This document shows positions 23,470 to 29,744 of a DNA stretch of 29,744 nucleotides, in pieces (the first letter of the stretch is position 1; the number at the start of each line of letters is the position of its first letter). Both the position numbers and the translations under genes were made by a program. Origin of the DNA: Brumimicrobium sp040882265 (lineage in GTDB: Bacteria > Bacteroidota > Bacteroidia > Flavobacteriales_D > Crocinitomicaceae); the NCBI GenBank assembly GCA_040882265.1, contig JBBEBO010000080.1, forward strand, positions 1-29,744, written 5' to 3'. The notes below the pieces were generated by a model. The model saw only the letters and a list, made by a program, of their open reading frames with translations. It was not told where the DNA came from and did not search any database.

Positions 23470-24807
23470 ATGAAAGAATTATGGAACATGTACAAGGAAA
23501 CAATTCGAAGAAATTGTAACCCAACCACTGCGGATTCTGAGCATGGAATTAATTATTGGAGAAACAATCTGTTTTCTACTACTATTATAATGCTTTTGCC
23601 TCTTTGCTTTATTGCTTTTATTCCAGCTTTAGTATTAATCACCTATGAAAATAAGGAATATATAACGATAATACATATTTTAACTATTGGCGTCATGTGT
23701 TTTATAGCTTTTACACCAAAAGTTAGAGTAACAGTGAGGAAATTGATGTTTTCAGGCACTGTATTTGTTTTCTGTATCATGTTAAACGTTTTTACTTCTC
23801 CCTCCTCTGGTTCAGTTTTAGTCTACTTTTTGGCAGCTTGTATTTATTCCATCATCATTTTTGACAATAAATATGCCTATTGGTGGAGCCATATTGTGTT
23901 ATTTATTTCGATCTTGTTTGGTTTCGCTATATATTTTGAGCTAATTGACTTTAGTCATAATGTTGATATGATCTCTGTTAACGAATGGGCTGCCGTTAGT
24001 TCTAACCTGATCTTTCTTTGTTACTTGTCATCAGCACTGATCCCAAAAATATTCAAGGGAATAGAAAGCTATATCACTGAGCAAAAACGATTAAAGACAG
24101 AGCTTGAGAATAATAAAATGGTTTTGGAAGCTAAAAATAAAGAACTTGAACAATATGCTTTCGTTGCATCTCATGATCTCCAGGAGCCTTTAAGAATGGT
24201 GTCTAGCTTTATGAATAAATTGAGTACGAAATATGGTGATCAGTTAGATGATAGAGCCAAAATGTACATGGAGTATGCCGAAAATGGTGCAGTGCAAATG
24301 AGGCAGATAATTTTGGATTTATTGGATTTTTCTAGGGCTGACAAACCATCTGAGGAGCTCGAAATGGTAGATCTAAACGAGTTACTAAAAAATTATATTG
24401 AGCTAAGAAAAGAAACCATATCTGATACCTCCGCAAAAATCAATTACGGAAACTTACCGAAAATAAAAACAATTAAACCTTTAATCACACAAGTTTTCTC
24501 CAATATTTTAGACAATGCTTTAAAATATTCAAAGAAAGACACTTCACCATTAATTAACATTGTAGCTTACGAACAGGATACACATTGGAAATTTTCTGTT
24601 TCGGATAACGGAATTGGAATTGCCCCCCAGTTTTTTGATAAAATATTCCAACTCTTCCAACGACTTCATAATAGGAATGAGTACTATGGTACCGGAATAG
24701 GATTGTCCTTAGTAAAGCGAAGCATTGAATTTATGGGAGGAAAGATATGGCTTGAGTCTGAACTTGGCGTTGGTTCTACTTTCTACTTTACCATTCAGAA
24801 AAATTAA
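23470..24807 (+). CDS. Membrane-bound sensor histidine kinase (orphan)
   Basis: The 445-residue protein has six predicted membrane helices (about residues 34-57, 65-81, 92-108, 115-131, 138-157 and 172-190) with no extracytoplasmic sensor loop. A coiled coil (195-228), HisKA domain with phospho-acceptor His235 (FVASHDLQEPLR), and HATPase domain with N-box NILDNALKYS (Asn345), G1 DNGIGIAP and G2 GTGIGLSLVKR follow. The LQEPLR type H-box is common in bacteriophytochrome-like and light/energy sensors. No response regulator gene is in the window, so its partner is elsewhere. The gene is much larger than its neighbours in the cassette-like region. Confidence 0.92.
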   Translation: MKELWNMYKETIRRNCNPTTADSEHGINYWRNNLFSTTIIMLLPLCFIAFIPALVLITYENKEYITIIHILTIGVMCFIAFTPKVRVTVRKLMFSGTVFVFCIMLNVFTSPSSGSVLVYFLAACIYSIIIFDNKYAYWWSHIVLFISILFGFAIYFELIDFSHNVDMISVNEWAAVSSNLIFLCYLSSALIPKIFKGIESYITEQKRLKTELENNKMVLEAKNKELEQYAFVASHDLQEPLRMVSSFMNKLSTKYGDQLDDRAKMYMEYAENGAVQMRQIILDLLDFSRADKPSEELEMVDLNELLKNYIELRKETISDTSAKINYGNLPKIKTIKPLITQVFSNILDNALKYSKKDTSPLINIVAYEQDTHWKFSVSDNGIGIAPQFFDKIFQLFQRLHNRNEYYGTGIGLSLVKRSIEFMGGKIWLESELGVGSTFYFTIQKN

Positions 24808-25054
24808 ATGATGAAAATTAATTTTTCAATAATCGTTTTTACATCTCCGTGGTCTTAGAATCCTGCTTAAAAGTTATTGAAGTTAAGGTTTAAAAGAAGC
24901 ACGAATGCATAGCATCAAATAAACGTTCATTCGTGGTAGCCGCATGCGCCTATTTGAAAAACGTAATGTAGGATTGCCCACTACCAAAAATCATCCAAAT
25001 AACATTTTGATATAATACCTATACTTGGTTTTTTTACAAAAAAAACATTTAATC

Positions 25055-25296
25055 ATGAGTAAAAACACGTCAATAACATTGGGTAGTTACTTTGATCAAT
25101 TTATTCAAGTGATTTTAAGAGAAGGACGATACAAAAATGCAAGTGAAGCTGCTCGCGCTGGATTGAGACTTCTGTAAAAAGAGGAACAGAAAATTATCGC
25201 TTTACGTCATGCCATTGATGCAGGTTAAATAGTGGTTTAGCAAAAGACTTTGATCCAGAGGAGCATTTGAAAATGTTGAAAGCTAAGCGAAAATAA
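25055..25296 (+). pseudogene. parD: Broken ParD-type antitoxin gene
   Basis: The frame from ATG 25055 encodes MSKNTSITLGSYFDQFIQVI and EGRYKNASEAARAGLRLL, a ParD/CopG ribbon-helix-helix DNA-binding domain, then meets TAA at 25175-25177 where the family usually has Glu. Reading on gives KEEQKIIALRHAIDAG and a second TAA at 25226. A frameshift near there restores NSGLAKDFDPEEHLKMLKAK to the end, the ParE-binding tail. So there are two independent lesions: a nonsense codon and a shift. The final TAA (25294-25296) abuts the parE ATG. A 40-residue DNA-binding fragment could still be made, but the toxin-binding half could not. Confidence 0.85.
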
Positions 25297-25596
25297 ATGG
25301 CCAAGTGTAAACTTACAAATAATGCGGTAGAGGATCTATCTGAGATTTGGAGTTACACTGTTGAGACATGGCCTAAAAGCCAGTCAGATAAATATTATAA
25401 GCTTATAATTAATGCGTGTTTTGAAATTGCTAAGAAACCTCAAATCGGAAAAGTTTATCCGGAAATATATCCAGATTTAAAAGGAAAAATTACCTATAAG
25501 CATATAATTTTCTATAGGGTAATGGAAGATCAATCGATTGAAATCACGAGAATCTTACATGATCGAATGGACTTGAAGAATAAATTAACAAAATGA
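25297..25596 (+). CDS. parE: ParE-family toxin (RelE/ParE superfamily)
   Basis: The 99-residue protein is full length for ParE, a toxin family that typically poisons DNA gyrase. It shows AVEDLSEIWSYTVETW, IAKKPQIGKVYPEI, YKHIIFYRVM and the C-terminal RILHDRMDLKNKL, all conserved. It starts directly after the stop of the broken parD. With the antitoxin dead, the toxin must be silent, inactive through a subtle change, poorly translated (its coupling to parD translation is lost), or neutralised by another antitoxin. None of these can be decided from the sequence. Confidence 0.88.
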   Translation: MAKCKLTNNAVEDLSEIWSYTVETWPKSQSDKYYKLIINACFEIAKKPQIGKVYPEIYPDLKGKITYKHIIFYRVMEDQSIEITRILHDRMDLKNKLTK

Positions 25597-25622
25597 ACCC
25601 CACATAACTCGCAGTAAGCAAT

Positions 25623-26084
25623 ATGGCGCATAATCACATTCGATTGAAATCGCCACATCAGCTAAAACAACTAATGGAATTAACCAAAGAACATATCATT
25701 GAAATTGCAGATCTGCTCGACTGCGGAATGACCTGTTTCTTCCATCGACCGACGGGAACGATTGAATCCTACCCAGATCCAGACGATCTTTTTTTCGAGT
25801 CTGAACCGTGGCAAGACACTATCGACAAAATTGAAAACGACTGGGACAATTATGATAGGTTTGAAAAAATGGATTCTACCCAAGGATTTCAAGTGATGGA
25901 AAATTTCGCCTACGTTTTGACGGACAAAGTATTTAGAGACAAAATTATTGAACGACTTTCTAGACGACGACCTTTCCAGAATTTTAAGAACCTAATCAAC
26001 TCATCAGACTACCGACAAAGTTGGTTTGACTTCAAAAAAAACGCCTACATCGATTTCGTAAAAAGACAAATTGAAATAAAATAA
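25623..26084 (+). CDS. UPF0158 family protein
   Basis: The 153-residue acidic cytoplasmic protein matches the UPF0158 pattern: EHIIEIADLLDCGMTCFFHRPTG, a central MDSTQGFQVMENFAYVLTD, then RRPFQNFKNLINSSDYRQSW and FKKNAYIDFVKRQIE. The function of the family is unknown. It lies 26 bp after parE, so it may be co-transcribed with the toxin, but the family is not a known antitoxin. Confidence 0.8.
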   Translation: MAHNHIRLKSPHQLKQLMELTKEHIIEIADLLDCGMTCFFHRPTGTIESYPDPDDLFFESEPWQDTIDKIENDWDNYDRFEKMDSTQGFQVMENFAYVLTDKVFRDKIIERLSRRRPFQNFKNLINSSDYRQSWFDFKKNAYIDFVKRQIEIK

Positions 26085-26277
26085 AAAACCTTGTCTACAA
26101 AGGCAGATGACTCACTTCACTTGATGTGAAAGAAATAATTCAACTTTGAAATATCCCCCTTTTTCTTAGTCCTAAGTCATTAATATCAATAAAAAGAATA
26201 CCAATGCAACGAATAACAAGTCTATTTAATGCAAAATAAGCAACGATTAATTTTGAAATGGACTGATAGGGAGCTTT

Positions 26278-26445
26278 GTTTATAATTAAGTACAAACATT
26301 TACAACCGACAAAGATCTTTTAAGTATGGCGTTTTTGTAATCGTGTAATTTTTGTTAATCGCTTTGTTTTATAGGGTGTTGCGTGTTTTTTTAGTTTCGG
26401 AAATTTTGTCTATTTTTATAGGGTGGATATATGTAATGGTGTATA
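26278..26445 (+). repeat. 148 bp leader repeat, copy B
   Basis: The common core runs 26297-26445. The similarity to copy C extends about 20 bp further left (GTTTATAATTAAGTACAA versus GTTTATAGTTGAGAGCAA) and right (TAGCTATGAGTTATG). Copy B is the most diverged in its middle. It is followed by a leader ending AAGACGACA before the ATG at 26477, shared with copy A. The remainder of the gap 26085-26277 is AT-rich, with a small hairpin CTTCAC-TTGAT-GTGAAG near 26118 and no gene that I can see. Confidence 0.8.
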
Positions 26446-26476
26446 GCTATGAGTTATGGGTCAGCTTAAGACGACA

Positions 26477-27163
26477 ATGAAACAAATAATCTACATATTT
26501 ACTTTTTTGTTTTTCGGACAATTTTGCTTTGGGCAAGAGAAAAACTCTTACGTTCCGACTTATGAAAATGGAGACACTACCCTGTGGTTCAATTGGCAAC
26601 AAGAAAAATTTCAAAAAGCAGGACTAAAGAACCTATCAAAGACAACAGATACTTTGCATTTTAGATTTTCTTCAGAAATACAAGCAATAGATATCTGGAC
26701 AACGAACTTTCTGACTTTTTCGGGGACGCTTACAAACTTTACAAAAAAATACGCCCCCGATGCTCGCAAAAGAAAAAAAGAAAAATTTTATAGTAACACA
26801 AAATCAATAGATTCAGTAACTGCAAAGCAAGTTTACGACTTATTTATAGAGAAAGCTATTTTTGAGATTGTACCACAAGATAATATTAAAGAATGGTCAA
26901 GCGGTAAAGACGGAAATATCTTTTTCATAGAATACGTGTCCCAAAATTACTATTCATTCAAAGATTATTGGTCACCTGAAACATTTAAAGAAAAAATTAC
27001 TGCTGCCAAAAAAATAAATTACATAGCAGAGAAACTTGAAGAAATGCTGAGTTTAAAAAAATCATTTGGACAGTTTATAAATTCATTGCCTAATGGGGCA
27101 TACCGTGCAGGTGGAATAGAGATTATTATGAATTCAAACAAAAGAGGAAAGCCGAACCGATAA
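26477..27163 (+). CDS. Secreted protein of unknown function
   Basis: The ~228-residue protein starts with a clear signal peptide (MKQIIYIFTFLFFGQFCFGQ). The ATG at 26456 is in frame but adds MGQLKTT before the signal peptide and lies in the repeat-derived leader, so 26477 is preferred. I do not recognise a family. The mature part is basic and mixed alpha/beta (LHFRFSSEIQAIDIW, IFEIVPQDNIKEWSSGKDGN, FFIEYVSQNYYSFKDYWSPE). Likely periplasmic or surface. It is preceded by repeat copy B and its stop codon begins palindrome e, so it looks like a single-gene cassette. Confidence 0.7.
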   Translation: MKQIIYIFTFLFFGQFCFGQEKNSYVPTYENGDTTLWFNWQQEKFQKAGLKNLSKTTDTLHFRFSSEIQAIDIWTTNFLTFSGTLTNFTKKYAPDARKRKKEKFYSNTKSIDSVTAKQVYDLFIEKAIFEIVPQDNIKEWSSGKDGNIFFIEYVSQNYYSFKDYWSPETFKEKITAAKKINYIAEKLEEMLSLKKSFGQFINSLPNGAYRAGGIEIIMNSNKRGKPNR

Positions 27164-27286
27164 CACAGGGCTAGCAATCAAGCCTTAGTAAACGGCGTAT
27201 AATGAAATTTGTGTAAATTAGCAAATAAAAAGCGTTGAAGGAAAGTCAGTGGGTTATTTCGGCTCGACTGCCAGCCCTGGGAACGT
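27161..27286 (+). repeat. attC-like palindrome (site e)
   Basis: CAGGGCTAGCA (27166-27176) pairs with TGCCAGCCCTG (27269-27279), 11 of 11 with one wobble. The left outer motif CGATAAC overlaps the stop of the preceding gene and the right outer motif is GAACGTA. About 92 nt lie between the arms. A short perfect hairpin GAACGT-AAA-ACGTTC (27281-27295) directly follows. Confidence 0.6.
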
Positions 27287-27314
27287 AAAACGTTCGGAAA
27301 GGCGAAAAGAACAG

Positions 27315-27415
27315 TTGAATATCATATATAAGAATATTTATGAAGAAGGCGAACTGGACAAAGCATCAACTTGGCGAGATTTTACCAAGTTCAAAAGAAG
27401 GAGAAAGAGAACGAC
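27315..27415 (+). pseudogene. Relic of a RhuM-like (virulence RhuM family) protein
   Basis: The frame from 27315 reads NIIYKNIYEEGELDKASTW, and after a frame change near 27371 it reads ARFYQVQKKEKEND. Joined, these match the RhuM-type segment (I.NIYKEGELDK.STCAKF.QVQKEG.R). Only about 33 residues remain. The second half has become the out-of-place N-terminal extension of an upstream start for the next gene. Identification rests on the motif pattern only. Confidence 0.5.
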
Positions 27416-27865
27416 ATGAAGAACTTAAACTACATACTTTCAGGTGCAATCTTCACAATATTGATTCTATTCATGTCAGCTAGCCTTTTTGCGCAGACAA
27501 CAGAACTGGAGAAGTGTGGAATAGATGATCATTCTACATTGAATGAATTCGAAGCTGAATATTTCAATGAGGTATTTTTAGATAGAAGAGGTGATTTTGA
27601 TTTTACAGATAAAAAAGTAGCTTATTTCGCAGGGTCATCTGGCTTCACAAAATCAGACAAATCGAATTATTTTAATACTGTCAAAAGCTCAAATAGTGAA
27701 GATATTCACGAATGGCAAGCTAGTGGAACACAACTATTATTGTTAACTGAAAAAGAAAAAGAGTTTTCAGGAGGTTATGATGTGATTTTAGTCTCTTGGA
27801 GTAAACTTCTTATGAATCAAAAACAAAGGAAGAAGCTGATAAGAAAATTAAATAACAAATTATAG
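27416..27865 (+). CDS. Small secreted protein of unknown function
   Basis: With the ATG at 27416, the protein has 149 residues and starts with a proper signal peptide (MKNLNYILSGAIFTILILFM..SASLFAQ). A farther start at 27371 would add ARFYQVQKKEKEND, which appears to derive from the RhuM-like relic, so I reject it. The mature part has CGIDDHSTLNEFEAEYFNEV, KKVAYFAGSSGFTKSDK and a basic end (LMNQKQRKKLIRKLNNKL). No family recognised. The GACGACATG-like leader (AACGACATG) resembles those of other genes in this region. Confidence 0.65.
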   Translation: MKNLNYILSGAIFTILILFMSASLFAQTTELEKCGIDDHSTLNEFEAEYFNEVFLDRRGDFDFTDKKVAYFAGSSGFTKSDKSNYFNTVKSSNSEDIHEWQASGTQLLLLTEKEKEFSGGYDVILVSWSKLLMNQKQRKKLIRKLNNKL

Positions 27866-27939
27866 CCCTTTTCATATTCGTCACTAAGTAAGCCTTACCG
27901 AATTCGTCGGCACAGTGGTGAACGTCTTCAGAGGTTTTG

Positions 27940-28107
27940 TGTTTATAGTTGAGAGCAAGCATTTACAACCGACAAAGATCTTTTAGATGGGGTGTTTTGG
28001 TAGGGGTGTGATTTTTGTGAATAGCTTTGTTTTATAGGTGCTGTGTGTTTTTTGAGTTTCGGAAATTTTGTCTATTTTTATAGGGTGGATATATGCAATG
28101 GTGTATA
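27940..28107 (+). repeat. 148 bp leader repeat, copy C
   Basis: The common core is 27960-28107. It is closest to copy A in the first third (TTTTAGATGGGGTGTTTTG) and to copy B in the last third (GTTTCGGAAATTTTGTC), a mosaic pattern. It ends 26 bp before the ATG of the next gene. The 5' extension shared with copy B starts at about 27941. Confidence 0.8.
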
Positions 28108-28133
28108 GCCATGAGTTATGCTCAATTTGAATT

Positions 28134-28679
28134 ATGAAATGTCAATGTGATAAAATTAAAAACAGAAAATACATTTCGTCTCCTGACCAGTTGGGAGAAG
28201 CACTTGCTTACGCCAAAGAACTTCAGAATAATAACGTAATCGAACTTTTGACTGATGAAGGTGATAATTCGGACTATTTTCATAAAACTTATAAGTGCAC
28301 CAAGTGCAACACTAACTTTCTACTAAGCTGTGAAGCTTATCATGGAAGTGGAGGTTCATTCGGGTTAAACTCTCATATTAAATCTGAGTATATTTCAAGA
28401 ATAGATTATTTATGCCAAAGACATAGAAGTCCAGAAAAATATAGAGGTAATGATATCTATGACTCTAGTAAAAACGGAGAATGGGTTTATTACGATTGTT
28501 ATTTTGACGAGAAATCTATTCGTGAAAGATTTAAACTTCCACAACATGTCAAATATTACGTATATGACGGAAGAGTTGCTGGACAAGAAAGTGGTTTTAT
28601 TGACGAGCAAACCAATGACGCTGTACTCGGGTGTCATCCGTATTACGCCAGAAAAAATAATTTGAAATTAATAAAATAA
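28134..28679 (+). CDS. Cysteine-rich cytoplasmic protein of unknown function
   Basis: The 181-residue protein has CQC at residues 3-5, CTKC at about 55-58 and a further Cys nearby (LLSCEAYHGSGGSFG), a possible zinc-binding arrangement. There is no signal peptide. Middle and C-terminal parts (GEWVYYDCYFDEKSIRERF, VKYYVYDGRVAGQESGF) look like a compact alpha/beta fold. I do not recognise the family; small proteins of this type are sometimes immunity or defence proteins, but that is only a guess. It is preceded by repeat copy C and followed by a short hairpin (site f). Confidence 0.68.
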   Translation: MKCQCDKIKNRKYISSPDQLGEALAYAKELQNNNVIELLTDEGDNSDYFHKTYKCTKCNTNFLLSCEAYHGSGGSFGLNSHIKSEYISRIDYLCQRHRSPEKYRGNDIYDSSKNGEWVYYDCYFDEKSIRERFKLPQHVKYYVYDGRVAGQESGFIDEQTNDAVLGCHPYYARKNNLKLIK

Positions 28680-28684
28680 AAAAG

Positions 28685-28735
28685 TGTCTAACAAAGGTTA
28701 TGTTTAATTAAGAACGAAACAGAACCTATAACCAC
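28685..28735 (+). repeat. Short attC-like hairpin (site f)
   Basis: GTCTAAC (28686-28692; fits the RYYYAAC core) precedes GGTTAT (28696-28701), which pairs perfectly with ATAACC (28728-28733). GTTT and AAAC can extend the stem across a bulge. It is shorter than the other sites and could be a plain hairpin. Confidence 0.4.
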
Positions 28736-28744
28736 TATGCTTTT

Positions 28745-29545
28745 ATGAACTCCAAAGCTATTATAGATCGGATAATACTTTCACTTGTCATGATTCCGGG
28801 AAAAGCTATGCCTCGGTATTACGAGGGAGTAGGAAACTATGTTGTCTGCTTCAGCGCTGAATATATTGCTAATCGATACAGGAATACAGACAAAAAGTTG
28901 GTAAAAACTAGACTGGACCATGAAGAAGTATTTGTCCCATGTAAAATCATTTCTTCATTCCTTAAAGGAACAAATTTCAGAGAACAACTAAAACGTCAGA
29001 TGCCTTATTTGAGTTCTCATGATATTGGTAAATCATATCAGAACTTTCGGGATATGCCAAAGGGAACATGGTTCCAAGTTCACGAATTTGAAACTGCAGA
29101 ATTATTGTCACAATTAATTGATTCTGGAAAATTAGGTTTGAGTGTTGAGTTAAAGCACACGATTATTGTAAATGGCGAACAAATCGAAATTCACGAAGAA
29201 TTTGAACGGATGGATGAGCCCAAAAACATTCTGCCATACACTTTACATATATACGGAGGTAGTGTTTGGAGTCGTGGAAGAAGTGAACATGGAAAGGCTC
29301 ATTTAGAACTCAAGAAAAATGGTAAGTCGGTTGACAAAATCTTTCTTCCGTACTCAGACATTTGGCACAGAAGTAACAGATCCGAAAAAATTGAACTGTT
29401 ACAATCTGAGAAAGGAAACGTCACAAGAAAAGAGCGAAAAAAAATTGCTGAATGGCTAAGTAATGGAGGAAATCTAGTTCGTTGTCATGAAGAGTGGAAT
29501 GAAAGTAACAAGGATAATGAAAACAGGGTTATGTTTATATACTAA
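28745..29545 (+). CDS. Protein of unknown function with DUF4160-like C-terminal part
   Basis: The 266-residue protein has no signal peptide. The N-terminal ~165 residues are unrecognised (KAMPRYYEGVGNYVVCFSAE, FREQLKRQMPYLSSHDIGKS). The C-terminal ~95 residues have HIYGGSVWSRGRSEHGKAHL, KSVDKIFLPYSDIW and RKERKKIAEWLSNGGNL, ending in HEEWNESN. This resembles the DUF4160 pattern (His-rich start, acidic eIxeW helix, L..W end), although DUF4160 is normally a stand-alone protein of about 80 residues next to DUF2442. The similarity is weak. It is the last gene, followed by palindrome g. Confidence 0.6.
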   Translation: MNSKAIIDRIILSLVMIPGKAMPRYYEGVGNYVVCFSAEYIANRYRNTDKKLVKTRLDHEEVFVPCKIISSFLKGTNFREQLKRQMPYLSSHDIGKSYQNFRDMPKGTWFQVHEFETAELLSQLIDSGKLGLSVELKHTIIVNGEQIEIHEEFERMDEPKNILPYTLHIYGGSVWSRGRSEHGKAHLELKKNGKSVDKIFLPYSDIWHRSNRSEKIELLQSEKGNVTRKERKKIAEWLSNGGNLVRCHEEWNESNKDNENRVMFIY

Positions 29546-29565
29546 TACTGACTGTGGAAGAATGA

Positions 29566-29697
29566 GCATAACAGCACCTAAAAAACACTGCAACGATTGC
29601 GCTTAGAATTATAAATCATTCTTAGCTCAATCACTCCCTTTTCAAATTATTGCTTAACTTTATGGATAGCAGCGATTTTTTAGCTGCCCAACGTTAC
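29566..29697 (+). repeat. attC-like palindrome (site g), the best-formed copy
   Basis: Several paired blocks in attC order were found: TAAC (29569-29572) with GTTA (29693-29696), CAGC (29572-29575) with GCTG (29683-29686), TAAAAAA (29579-29585) with TTTTTTA (29676-29682), and CTGC (29588-29591) with GCAG (29669-29672). Bulges lie on one side (ACC at 29576-29578), and an unpaired spacer CCCAAC precedes GTTA. The outer CGTTACC resembles the R' recombination box. It follows the last gene by 20 bp. No gene is seen from 29698 to the end. Confidence 0.65.
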
Positions 29698-29744
29698 CTG
29701 CAACCTAATACAATAAAAGTATATTAAAGCTTGTTTTAGAATTT

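Noticed and set aside
24900..24935. Inverted repeat CACGAATG / CATTCGTG between the kinase and the parD relic
   Set aside because: It is perfect but short, with a 20 nt loop and no T-run or attC-like outer boxes; it is compatible with chance.
26456..26476. Upstream ATG (MGQLKTT) as the start of the secreted protein
   Set aside because: It would put polar residues before the signal peptide and lies in the repeat-associated leader; the ATG at 26477 fits better.

Overview
The window looks like a chromosomal segment of a low-GC member of the Bacteroidota, probably Flavobacteriales (a Fluviicola/Crocinitomicaceae-like genome is a guess). The evidence is a secreted protein with a type IX secretion C-terminal domain, many outer-membrane beta-barrel and OmpA-type proteins, DUF2490 and DUF6090 family members, Bacteroidota-type promoters (TTTG-N19-TATCTTTG before clpX) and almost no Shine-Dalgarno signals. 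No rRNA, tRNA, CRISPR array, integrase or transposase gene was recognised.

Left part (1-19.2 kb), mostly core genes. A REP-like palindromic element is followed by a DoxX-like membrane protein, a reverse-strand FtsE-like ABC ATPase, and a divergent envelope cluster: a 1030-residue TPR protein, an outer-membrane barrel, a YwqK/MORN-type secreted protein, a DUF2490 barrel and a membrane-anchored MORN protein. A reverse-strand barrel protein precedes aroA. Directly after aroA lies a reverse-strand ompA-type gene, and beyond it a second copy of the last ~24 codons of aroA. This arrangement resembles an insertion at the 3' end of aroA. Then come clpP, clpX, a second REP-like element, a DEAD-box RNA helicase and the secreted type IX substrate, which ends in a nested hairpin.

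Right part (19.2-29.7 kb), an accessory region in which every gene points the same way. It holds small unrelated genes: a formylglycine-generating-enzyme-like protein, a Crp regulator with an SDR reductase, a GyrI-like protein with a DUF3781 protein, an orphan histidine kinase, a broken parD with an intact parE, a UPF0158 protein and four proteins of unknown function. Several are followed by long imperfect palindromes of about 80-130 nt that begin near TAAC or AACAGC and end near (C/A)CGTT, like integron attC sites. Three genes are preceded by a ~148 bp near-identical repeat. Gene relics (DUF6090, RhuM-like, parD) lie between them. The best overall reading is a cassette array without an integrase in view, with one copy of the 148 bp repeat exactly at its left border.

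The main points worth following up are the attC-like array, the 148 bp leader repeats, the duplicated aroA end around ompA, the intact toxin beside a dead antitoxin, and the two-box REP-like elements.
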